From Carposina sasakii (lineage: Eukaryota; Arthropoda; Insecta; Lepidoptera; Carposinidae): a DNA stretch of 64,000 nt. The translations under genes were made by a program, and so were the position numbers. The notes under the pieces are model-generated. The model made no database searches and had not been told where the DNA came from. It saw only the letters and a list, made by a program, of their open reading frames with translations. The stretch is from NCBI GenBank assembly GCA_014607495.2, contig CP053160.1, forward strand, positions 13,702,001-13,766,000, read 5' to 3'. The first letter of the stretch is position 1, and every line of letters starts with the position of its first letter. Of this stretch, positions 18,660 through 28,149 are shown piece by piece.

Positions 18660-21553
18660 ATTAATGCTAAGCAATGCACCACCGATTGTGACCTCAAGCG
18701 AAGCGATTTTATCTGCATCGTTGCATACCTTATCCAATGCCCAAAATGTTCCCAGGCTAAATTTTTTAAAGGACACAGGGGCCTAAAAATCCATCTCGGA
18801 AGGGCCCACAAAGAAGTTGGTGGGTCCCAAGCTCCCGTAACTGATGAAATAAGTACGGACGATACCCCTTTCTGGGGGACGCTGGGTGAGTTAAAGCAGT
18901 CATTGCCAGTGCTGAAGCGGATACCACGCGCAGCACGGGTAATGGTTGCTAGAACATTATCTGCCGACATACAGAAAGTGGTTTCTGAAAACTCGAAGGT
19001 CGCCTGGGAACACCTTTTAACCTTTCCGTACAGAGTACTGCATGTAGTGAAAGAAATAAACTCAAGTAGTGCTCTTGCGCAAAGGTTGAAACAAAATTGC
19101 ATAAATAATAACCCTTTAGACCCCAAATTATACTTTCGGCAGCAAAACAATCGCAAAATTGACTACACTTTCAGACAAGTCGAAAATAAAATAAGCGATG
19201 GTGATATCAGAGGAGCTTCCCGGCTCCTCTTCTCCAGCGATGCAGTAGCTCCAGATACTCCGGACACCCTCACCTCACTTCATTCAAAGCATCCACCTCC
19301 AGCAGCTAATATCCAACTACCACAGCCGCCTGTATCCTCCGATCAGGCCTTACAGGCAACGTGCACAGACGTGCTACATGCTGTCACGTCCTTTAATAGT
19401 GGCTCCGCTGGCGGGTTGGATGGGCTGAGTCCTCAACACCTAAAAGACCTTATTGGTGGAAACATCGGACCAGCCGGCGACACGCTCTTGAAGAACCTGA
19501 CGGCACTGGTAAACCTCATGCTGCTTGGGAAAGTCCACAAAGATATATTAGGTATTTTGTACGGCGCCAATTTGTGTGCCCTCCTAAAAAAAGATGGGGG
19601 CATAAGGCCGATAGCCGTAGGCTGTATTTACCGCCGCCTTACGGCTAAAATATGTTGCCGGGCCTCGGTAAATGCTTTAGCAAATTATTTCCAGCCCGGC
19701 AACTTGGCTTTGGGACAAAAGGCGGCTGCGAAGCCGCCGTACACTCGTTGAGGACTTTCCTAAGTGCTGAAAATGATACTATCGTCCTAAAGGTGGATGT
19801 TAAAAATGCATTTAACTGCGTAGACAGGGGCGCCCTCTTGTCAGCCATCAAAGAAAAAATTCCACATTGTTTTAACTATCTTTGGCAGTGTTATAGTGAA
19901 CCCTCAAAATTAGTTTATAAAGACCACCCTTTAGATTCAGCAGTCGGCTGTCAACAGGGTGACCCTCTTGGTCCAGGCATATTTAGTTTAGCCATTCATA
20001 CAATTATCGAGAAACTAAATTCGAAATTCAACGTATGGTACCTGGACGACGGAACCTTAGGAGGCGAGGCTGAAACAGTTTTAAATGATTTAAATTTTAT
20101 AATTGACAAATTCAAAAATATTGGTTTGGAATTAAATTTTTCAAAATGTGAACTATTTGTAAACAGTAGTAATCAAAATTTAATAACAGACACGATCACA
20201 AAATTCAAAATTATTGCACCCGAAATAAAAATTATAGACAAAAGTACACTTTGCCTCTTAGGGTCCCCGATCTTTGATGATGCAGTGGGCCCGTTTTTTG
20301 AAAATACAATTATAAATTTAATTCAGTATCGGACCGTCTATTAAAAATTAATACACACATGGCCCACTGCATAATCAGACACTGCCTTTTAGTGCCAAAA
20401 TGTACGTACGTGCTACGCTGCTGTAATATTTGGAAACATGCCCATCTTCTCGACCTATTAGACTCTATCATTCAAAAAAACAGTCACATCCATATTCAAC
20501 ATCCATATCGACGATCGAATCTGGACACAGGCCTCCTTACCAATCAGGATGGGGGGTCTGGGTATACGGAAAATTTCAAATGTCTCTCTACCGGCGTTCC
20601 TGTCCTCGGCCTACAGCACAGAGAAACTCATGGCAAAAATACTTCAACCAACTTTCGGCCAAAATATTACAATCTGCGGCTTGGCCGAGGCCAGAAATGA
20701 CTGGATAGCACGGTGCCCAAACGTAGACCTGCCCAAGGCCCCTTCTTCTCAGCGACAGTGGGACGAGCCGCTCTGTGGCCTGGTACGGAATGAACTCATA
20801 CAAACGTCATCCGGTACCACAGAGCGCGCCCGTCTACTCGCTGTTGGAGAGTGGGAATCGGGACTTTGGCTACAGGCTCTACCTTCGCCACACACGGGCA
20901 CCATGCTAGATAGAACAACGTTCCGTATAGCTGCATCGCTTCGCCTAGGGGCCACAGTAACGGTTCCCCACATTTGCCAGTGTGGAGACACCGTAGATAG
21001 GCTTGGTCACCACGGTCTTTCATGCATCAGAAGCTTGGGCCGTCTCCCACGGCACGCAAATATCAACGATTCTATCCGTCGGGCCCTAGGAAAAGCCAAC
21101 GCGCCAGCAGTTCTGGAACCCAATGGCTTGGCGCGTGATGATGGGAAAAGGCCCGACGGTATGACCCTAGTGCCTTGGGAGATGGGTAGACCGCTTGTGT
21201 GGGATGCTACTTGTGTTGACACTCTTGCTGCCTCCCACATCGGCGGTACATCATCCAAAGCCGGTTCTGCTGCATGTTCGGCGGAAAACGCCAAGCGCCG
21301 CAAATATGCAGGTCTCCCAGGAGACTACATGTTTGGGGCGTTTGGCGTCGAGACACTGGGACCGTGGGGACCAAGTGCTCACCGCCTCTACCGGGAAATT
21401 TCCAAACGCCTGTTTGAAACTTCCCGTGACCAGAAGGCTGGCCTGTTTTTTGGACAAAAAATTAGCATTGCCATTCAACGTGGCAATGCTGCCAGCCTCC
21501 TGGGCACCCTCCCGGTAGATGGCAACTTTATACATACATTTAATTTTCTGTAG
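18660..21553 (+). pseudogene. RLE-LINE polyprotein: C2H2 finger, RT, C-H-H-C knuckle, PD..D endonuclease
   Basis: Domains in order: a C2H2 finger (CPKC at 18738 to HLGRAH at about 18812); a linker; RT blocks SAGGLDGLSP (about 19404), KKDGGIRPIAVG (about 19587), GTKGGCEAAVHSLR (about 19713-19752), VDVKNAFN (catalytic Asp, about 19795), GCQQGDPLGP (about 19948), YLDDGTLGG (catalytic DD, 20039-20065); and a GGLGIRK block. The C-terminal part has CQCG...GHHGLSC (from about 20975), a following RH..IN, then EPNGL, KRPDG and LVWDAT, the spacing of a PD-(D/E)XK nuclease as in R2/NeSL/Hero-type LINEs. Three frameshifts break it: near 19700, near 20325 and near 20545. There are no other stops over about 960 codons. 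Inactive as it stands, but young-looking. The clade within the RLE group (for example Utopia or Hero) cannot be settled by eye. Confidence 0.85.
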
Positions 21554-21650
21554 TAGGTTTAAGTTATTTTATCTTAAATGTATATTGTAATCTCAGATTA
21601 AAAATATCTTTGCAGTCACGACTTGGCTATATTATGGAATAATGATTGTA
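18660..21650 (+). mobile_element. RLE-type non-LTR retrotransposon (R2-group-like organisation)
   Basis: A single-ORF LINE with N-terminal zinc finger, reverse transcriptase and C-terminal restriction-like endonuclease. The 5' UTR is not visible: the frame opens after TAA at 18657-18659 without an ATG in the first 80 codons, so the copy may be 5'-truncated or use a non-standard start. After the stop (21551-21553) come roughly 50-100 bp of AT-rich 3' UTR. No clear poly-A tail, target duplication or rDNA/snRNA flank is seen. It lies in the same orientation downstream of the BEL fragment, inside the 5.8 kb TIR block. Confidence 0.8.
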
Positions 21651-22132
21651 TAATATGTATCTTCATGAAATACATTATATTAATTCTCCTGTACCTCCTC
21701 AGTCTTGTTCTGAAATTGATACATTCTTATCTGCTCATGCTGCGAGATATCTGGAGTTGGTACGCGAATCAGTGTTTCTGTTTTCTATTACAGAAATCCT
21801 CTCCTTTACCAAATCCATCAACAGATGCTGTGGAAATTGAACTATAAAGGTGGAGCATAATATCAACAAAAGTAGCATCATATTATTGTATTGTGTATAT
21901 AGATACGCCTTTTTAAATGATATTATGTCGGGAAACAGCACGCAGGAATATTTCTTGCAATTGCAAATAACATAATTCAAAATAATCATGACGTAAGTAT
22001 ATTTTAATTTTGACACTGTGTTTTGACAACTACGAGTATGTGCCATACTTTTTTAAAAAGCTTAGTTTTGGCGTGGATACACGAGTTTTTTATCTATCGA
22101 CTGCATTGTCGAGCCCATATCGACAACATAAT
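21651..22132. other. Unassigned right interior of the TIR block
   Basis: Open frames of 64-74 codons overlap at 21623-21847 in two plus-strand frames. One reads SPVPPQSCSEIDTFLSAHAA, the other is Leu/Ile-rich. Neither is recognised. The segment starts with TATCTTCATGAAA (21658-21670), also found at 17252-17264 before the BEL fragment. Confidence 0.3.
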
Positions 22133-22276
22133 AAAGCTAATGTGAAACTTAGCTATTAGAGGTTTATAGAACGTTTCTGAATACAGAATTTTGTTGTATG
22201 ATTATTAGCACTACTGAGCGTTTTAACTAATGAGTGTTATAAACCTATAATATGGAATTTTTATGAATAAGACCGT
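22133..22276 (-). repeat. Right terminal inverted repeat
   Basis: Reverse-complement partner of 16486-16655. The outer 19 bp match at 18 positions; inner blocks are recognisable but carry indels. Confidence 0.55.
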
Positions 22277-22303
22277 AAAGATATACATATAAAGACCTAT
22301 CTA

Positions 22304-22636
22304 TCTATTACATATAATAATAATGTAACGGATCGCTCTCTGTACATTAAAGATATATGAGAAAAAATATTATAGGAGACCTTTATCAACGCAATAGTAC
22401 CCAAAAGAATGATTTTTGTAATTTTTATCTATTTGTCGGTGTCTATGTCTGTGCGTTTGTGCACGCTAATCTCAGAAACGGCTGAACCGACTTCGATGCA
22501 GTTTTCTGGAATTGTGACAGGTCCTACTTAACATATAGGCTACTTTTTATCCCGGCAAAATGGTTTTTCCCCGGATAATTTCGACATTTTATTTTTTTCT
22601 GTAGTCCACGCGGACGGAGTCGCGGGCGTCCACTAG
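22304..22636 (+). mobile_element. Helitron-like element family 1, copy 1
   Basis: About 333 bp. The 5' end is TCTATTACATATAATAATAA and the 3' end has the hairpin-forming 'cacgcggacggagtcgcggg' followed by CTAG, then host T. TC...CTAG ends, the 3' hairpin and the lack of a target duplication are Helitron hallmarks. The body includes 'ggctgaaccgacttcgatgc' and 'ccggataatttcgacatttt'. There is no coding capacity, so it is non-autonomous. Confidence 0.75.
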
Positions 22637-22940
22637 TTAGTTATATTTTCAGTTTGTATATTTTACCCATTTTCATTCTACGTTACAGTGTCACAAGTAA
22701 ATATATCACGCGCCCAATATTAGGGAAAGCTTTTATGTCAGAAACCGTAATGCACGGTGACGTTTTTGTGAAATTCAAATGGCAATTCCATTTCTACGGT
22801 TGCGTCCAAAAATAAAATTGGCGTTGACAGCTATCATCTCAGTTTGTAATAACACTTTTCTTCGTGAAAATACCTTTTACTTTTTGTGATGTCATGTTAG
22901 TGATGTTATCAAATCGCAGTTTGACTATGTTTATTTAATA
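22637..22940. other. Spacer between opposed Helitron-like copies
   Basis: About 300 bp with no recognised feature; slightly less AT-rich than its surroundings. Confidence 0.35.
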
Positions 22941-23267
22941 CTAGTGGACGCCCGCGACTCCGTCCGCGTGGACTACAGAAAAAACAAAATGTCGAAATTA
23001 TCCGGGATAAAAACATTTTCCCGGGATATATGTAAAGGGAAAGTAGCCTATATCTTAAGTCCTATCATAATATATTCCTGAAAACTGCATTGAAATCGGT
23101 TCAGCCATTTCTAAGATTGGCGTGCACAAACGCACAGACAAACAGACAAAAATTCCAAAAATCATCGTTTTGGGTTCTATTACGTTGATAAAGGTCTCCT
23201 ATAATATTTTTTCTCATATATCTTCCATGTAAAGACAGCGATCCGTTACATTTTTATTATATGTATA
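22941..23267 (-). mobile_element. Helitron-like element family 1, copy 2 (reverse)
   Basis: Same family as 22304-22636 in opposite orientation. It begins CTAGTGGACGCCCGCGACTC and ends in ATTATATGTATAGG, the reverse complement of the 5' end. The two copies form an inverted pair of about 330-bp arms. Confidence 0.75.
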
Positions 23268-23289
23268 GGTTATTTTATAACCTACACTA

Positions 23290-23520
23290 TCCTACTAATA
23301 TTATAAACCCGAAAGTTTGTAAGTATGGATGGATGGATGTATGTTTCTCTTTCACGTAAAAACGGCTAGAGCGATTTTAATAAAATTTGGTATGAAATTA
23401 GCTGACACCCTGGATTAACACATAGGCTACTTTTTATCCCGGAAAAATATTTTCATCCCGGATATTTTCTACTTTTTTTTTTCTGCAGTCCACGCGGACG
23501 AAGTCGCGGGCATCCACTAG
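23290..23520 (+). mobile_element. Helitron-like element family 2
   Basis: Starts TCCTACTAATATTATAAACC, includes 'tatggatggatggatgtatg' and 'taggctactttttatcccgg', and ends 'cacgcggacgaagtcgcggg' + CATCCACTAG, then T. It is about 231 bp. The shared 3' end with a distinct 5' half marks it as a related but separate family. Confidence 0.75.
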
Positions 23521-23524
23521 TTTG

Positions 23525-24195
23525 TATATAAATGTATAATACCTTCACTAGCTGTACAAAAATGTCTTACTGATTGTATGCTTACCAATAGATTACTACG
23601 AGTTTCGAATAGATAATAGTAGGCGATTGGCATTTGACATAGAAAACCTATATCACTATATGTAGAAATATTTACAACATATTTAATATGAATTAAGAAG
23701 TTCCTTATTTTTTTTTTTTATATGATGTGACAACCTTTACGAATTACGACATTATCTATCAGGGATACATAAGTTGTCAAACCCTAGCGAACGCAAAATA
23801 ATAAAAAATTGCCTCGTAATCCCAATTTCAACCCAACGAAATTACATTTAAGCGTAAACCCACAGATCTCCAAGATCCTTGCACAACCTTATTCTAAAAT
23901 TTACCCCCAAATTCAGGCTAATTAAACCTTACTGGATGTAAAGTGGCTTGTAGACATGGCGCGCAGTCGTCAGGCTTGACACAAATTAATCACGTTTACG
24001 AGACATTACCTGTCTCGGATCTTGAATATTCATAAAGGCTGATAATATTCTTCAATGGATGTACAGATATTAACGAATGAGGCCTGTTGTAAAAACAAGA
24101 TAATTCGGTCTTATTTGGATCAATTTATTAAATTAGGTTATGTGCATCTTCATTAGCAGTGAATATTATTTCTCCATATCTATAGATGGTTAATT
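23525..24195. other. No feature seen
   Basis: AT-rich. A poly-T run lies at about 23709-23720. No supported gene. Confidence 0.35.
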
Positions 24196-24200
24196 AAGTA

Positions 24201-24452
24201 GCGGTGATAGCCCAATGGTTAAGATGTACGTTTTTCAGTCGGGAGGCGTGAGTTCGATACCAGCCACGGGCCTGTACCACTGAATTTATTTCATTTACGG
24301 ATTTTTCTAAAAATTGTCACTTAGCTATACCCGAGAAGGGTTGGCGTCAGACAGCCGGCCGTAAAAAAATGCCAAACCTTTGGCAATATGAGTTTTGAAA
24401 GAAACCATGTTGCGCCGACCCCGTAAATAATGGAATAAAGTCAAGAAGATGA
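24201..24452 (+). mobile_element. tRNA-derived SINE
   Basis: The head resembles a tRNA: box A TAGCCCAATGG (24208-24218) and box B GTTCGATACC (24252-24261) at the normal 33-bp spacing, consistent with internal Pol III promotion. The roughly 170-bp tRNA-unrelated body contains 'ggttggcgtcagacagccgg' and 'gttgcgccgaccccgtaaat' and ends AAGAAGATGATC, a short GATGAT-type tail like that of the RTE elements in this window. This suggests RTE machinery mobilised it (inference). It has no coding capacity. Confidence 0.75.
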
Positions 24453-24454
24453 TC

Positions 24455-24985
24455 TATAGCTAGTTAATTTTGTTATTATACAAAAATACGTAGCCAAAAT
24501 CTGTCATTATAGTTTTTCTTACCATCTATTCTTTGACAGAATCTATTGAGACTTTGATTTTAATAAGTTCTTTCATTTGAATACCTCAAAACATAGAATA
24601 CCAATATGTACAAATTTTTTAAATAAAAATAAAATAAATTCAGAAATAACCCCGCACCCAACTAATAGTTATTACCCGACTGATTACAGTCGCCAGCTTT
24701 TGTTCATTAAAAACCGGGACCACGATTACCCCTATTAATTTGGCGGTTAGTCCAGTACGATAAAAGCCAGCTTAATAATATGGCAGTGATAGGGGGAAGG
24801 GGAACAGTGAAGCGGGGGGAGGGGCCTGTCAAATTTCATGCACTAAAGCTCTAGAAAGCAACGGCCTTCACTGCTAGTGGCTGGACAGGTACAGTGGAAT
24901 GAATATCTGTGTTTTGGTAAATACCAATATTATTCTAACACGCCTACAACAGGATTAGATTTGAACTTCACTACAACTTCTTAAT
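24455..24985. other. Unassigned, partly GC-richer
   Basis: The segment 24650-24870 ('cccgactgattacagtcgcc', 'gggggaaggggaacagtgaa') is less AT-rich than its surroundings and belongs to no repeat seen here. No open frame was found. Confidence 0.35.
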
Positions 24986-24988
24986 CAA

Positions 24989-25167
24989 AACATAGTATAT
25001 AACAAAGTCGTTTGCCGCTTTCTGTATGTCCCGTTGTATGCTTAGATCTTTAAAACTACGGAACGGATTTTGATGTGGTCTTTTTAAATAGATGAAGTGA
25101 TTTTAGAGGAAAGATTATATGTATGCTTTCACGCGGACAAAGTCGTGGGCGGCCGCCTGCGATCTAG
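24989..25167 (+). mobile_element. Helitron-like copy, variant family
   Basis: Begins at 'acatagtatataacaaagtcg', has 'aaaactacggaacggatttt' and ends 'cacgcggacaaagtcgtggg' ... GATCTAG before T. Same family as 4860-5095. Confidence 0.6.
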
Positions 25168-25355
25168 TATATAACCATTTAGGTATAAAATACAATCTGT
25201 ACTAAACCAAAATTATTTTACTGCTTACATTTAGCAGCTTTTACAATACTCATAAACTGTTTGCCATTGTATTATATCTACTTAAAATTAGAAAATACCT
25301 AATTCTTATAGTACACAAACTATGTTAGAATACAAATGAAGTAAATTTACCTATA

Positions 25356-25612
25356 CAGGATGTAACAAAAAGGGTATGTTAAGCGAAAAGATACATAAAT
25401 AGCCCACTATAGAGAATCTACTCAAAAAGTTTGAGTCTCGAAATCACATGTTTATTTTCCTACATGGAGAATTCTTAAACATGACAGGATTTTTCATTTA
25501 CAATATTGAAAAATAAACATCTGATTTCGAGTCTCAAATTTTGGAAATAGGTTCTCTATAGTGGATTATTTACATACCTTTTCGCTTAGCATACCCTTTC
25601 TGTTACACCCTG
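25356..25612. mobile_element. Palindromic MITE, copy 3 of 3
   Basis: A 257-bp palindrome starting CAGGATGTAACAAAAAGGGT and ending TTCTGTTACACCCTG, between TA dinucleotides (25354-25355, 25613-25614). Family of 6163-6422. Confidence 0.85.
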
Positions 25613-25619
25613 TATATAA

Positions 25620-27800
25620 AGGTTATTCTTATTTGTATATATACACTTTATTTGTTTATTGTATAATACCGTATAATAATACGGTAGAATGGCTTCAGGT
25701 TATTACTATTCAAGTGTACAATGCATCGATCACAAAGCCAATATAAAACATTCAGCATTACAACTTGGAAAGCAAACAGCGCATCGCAAACAAAATGGCT
25801 TCCACAAACAACATTGAAAAATTCAAAGCAGTCGAACGTGAAAAACGGTAAACTTAATAAAGTTGTGCCCGACTGTACCTACATACCTAACCCAGTGCAT
25901 TCGGCCATCGGTGGTACGGAACCCTTTATCTCAACCATACACTGAAGTAGCCTCGCGCTATAAAGACAAGCGACAAATTATAGAACTAAATGAATATGTA
26001 TTTAATATTTTTAAATTGTATACACACTAGCGCCAACAGCACTGGACGTCATAGCACACGGCTACTGTAGCTGATAAGAAGCTTACTAGGCAAACTTAAC
26101 CAGAATTGACGTGGCACGTCAGCTCGAATGAGAATAAACCTTTTGTAGTGGAAAACACAGTTTAATTTAGATTACGCGTCCAACTGGTCACCTAGCGAGT
26201 TTATGCATGCGAGCTTTTTGGGTATAAAGTGCACAATAGGGATGTTATAATGGTACGTGCTTTAGCTTGTAATAATATCGTTGCGTTCTTTTATGTTCGT
26301 ATTTTGAGTAGCTTAGTGCACCTTGCTCGATAAGGGAGATATGAAAAACTTTTCAGGTTTTTCTTGTCTTCCTCGCATCTTTATTTTATATATCTTCTTA
26401 ACTATTAGCTCCAATAATTCAGTCAGTTAAGAAATTAGCTAAACCTAATAAAATTAATTTGCAAACACAACAATTTCATGGTATAACTATTTATTTATAG
26501 TACTTAAATAATTAGCAGCATAAAAGTATTGTTATTCCTTTTTTTAAAGTTGGCCTTAATGATATTGCGAACTGCTTATAAATTGTGTATAAAACACCTA
26601 CGAAAATATAGCTTTTTTTCTCATGTTATTTTTCCCTTAAACTAACTTTAAATCCCAAAAAATAAGTGTGATAAAAACTAAATCCTTTTAAAAAATCAGA
26701 CGTGGCTGCGACGTGTGACCTAATTACTGAGATTAAATAAGGCGGGTTAAGCATAAATTCAGGGATTACTTAGCTAAGTAAATAGCACGGCACGCCACAC
26801 TTTTTTGCTTCATTTCTATTTCAAGTTTGGATGTTATTTGACATTAATTATGCGGTCATCGCCGGTTTATTTTGATGTTTTAATGCAACGCTAATAATTA
26901 ATTAATAATTTAGAAGCAGCACGAATACGAGTTTACAATTACTTCCTACCTAACACGTATTGGAAAAGAAAAAATGCTAATGTAGAAAAAATTGTTATTA
27001 TATTGTCGAACTTCATTTATTTGCGTGTACGTACATATTAAATCGGTCATAGTGGTAATTTATCATTATTTCAATTGAGAACTCATACGACATGCACGGT
27101 AGGAGATGCAGCTGATGCATTCTTATTTCATGAAAATACTCAATTACTTCATTACTCCTAACATAGAGATCATAAGACCAGACGTTTCGATCTAGCTTAT
27201 CCCGTGTTAAAAGGCGAATGGCTTAATTATCGATAACGGTAGAACGGTTACAAAATATAACGTTTCTGTAAGGTTAAATTACCGAATTAAGTCGTGTAGT
27301 AGAGGCCATGAAGTTGTAGGTAAAGATGGAGTTTACTCTCCTAATATTTATTAGCTTGGTGACCGACAATTTTGGATCACTTTGGAAAAACCTTTAGTGA
27401 GCCGTTAAAGCCGTGTCGGAGAGATAAAGAAAAAAATATCTTTAAATGTAGGTATATTCACAAAAATCTAGTGTAAGATTTGAAGCAAATGCATCACTTC
27501 TATTCGTATGGGTCATATGTCTATGTTAGCCTGACAATAGTACTTTCATTGAGACAGTATGTACAGTACCTATTTGGGCAGAATATTTGGTATAAGGCTG
27601 AGGCGATAGGCAGGTGATGGACTTCAAATGGATATTGAGAGTAGACTCCTCGTTTACCTATAAGCTTCTTGCTTTAATTTAGAGAAACGATATTATTAAA
27701 TTATACTATTAGCTGACCAAATATGGATTAAATAATAAATATACGTATCTTTACATAACATTAGAATATGAAATAGTTCTGATAATTTAGATTTTTTATT
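25620..27800. other. No supported gene
   Basis: Mostly AT-rich. Near 25905 'ggtggtacggaaccc' resembles the end of a common moth repeat. An open frame at 25721-25945 (74 codons) overlaps that string and is not credible. Nothing else is recognised. Confidence 0.35.
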
Positions 27801-27805
27801 GAAAA

Positions 27806-28149
27806 CTAGTGGACGCCCGCGACTCAGTCCGTGTGGACTACAGAAAAAACAAAATGTCGAAATTATCCGGGATAAAAACATTTTCCCGGGATATATGTAA
27901 AGGGAAAGTAGCTTATATGTTAAGTGGGACCTGTCACAATATATTTCTGAAAACTGCATCGAAATCGGTTCAGCCGTTTCTAAGATTAGCGTGCACAAAC
28001 GCACAGACAAACAGACAAACCGACAGACAAAAATTCCAATAATCATTATTTTGGGTACTATTGCGTTGGTAAAGATCTCCTATAATATTTTTTCTCATAT
28101 ATCTTCCATGTACAGACAGCGATCCGTTACATTTTTATTATATGTATGA
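27806..28149 (-). mobile_element. Helitron-like element family 1, copy 3 (reverse)
   Basis: CTAGTGGACGCCCGCGACTC through 'tttctaagattagcgtgcac' and a CAGACAAACAGACAAAC run to TTATATGTATGA, whose reverse complement TCATACATATAA is the 5' end. It is about 344 bp, near full length. Confidence 0.75.

Larger units (their letters stand above)
16486..22276. mobile_element. 5.8 kb block bracketed by long imperfect terminal inverted repeats
   Basis: The left end ACGGTCTTATTAATAAAAA (16486) pairs with the right end, whose reverse complement is ACGGTCTTATTCATAAAAA (ending 22276). The similarity continues inward for 130-170 bp with indels: 'taaaacactcagta' with 'taaaacgctcagta', and 'ctataaacctgtaatag' with 'ctataaacctctaatag'. 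This is the signature of a long-TIR DNA transposon. I recognise no transposase. The interior holds a BEL/Pao fragment and an RLE-type LINE, probably later insertions. The target duplication could not be determined (flanks ..ACTA and AAAG..). Confidence 0.55.

Noticed and set aside
20588..21535. Several 70-100 codon minus-strand open frames
   Set aside because: They are antisense shadows of the RLE-LINE C-terminal coding region, whose GC-richer codons suppress stops on both strands.
28000..28035. CAGACAAACAGACAAACCGACAGAC run as a CRISPR-like or satellite array
   Set aside because: It is a short simple-sequence stretch present in each family 1 Helitron-like copy; there are no spacers.
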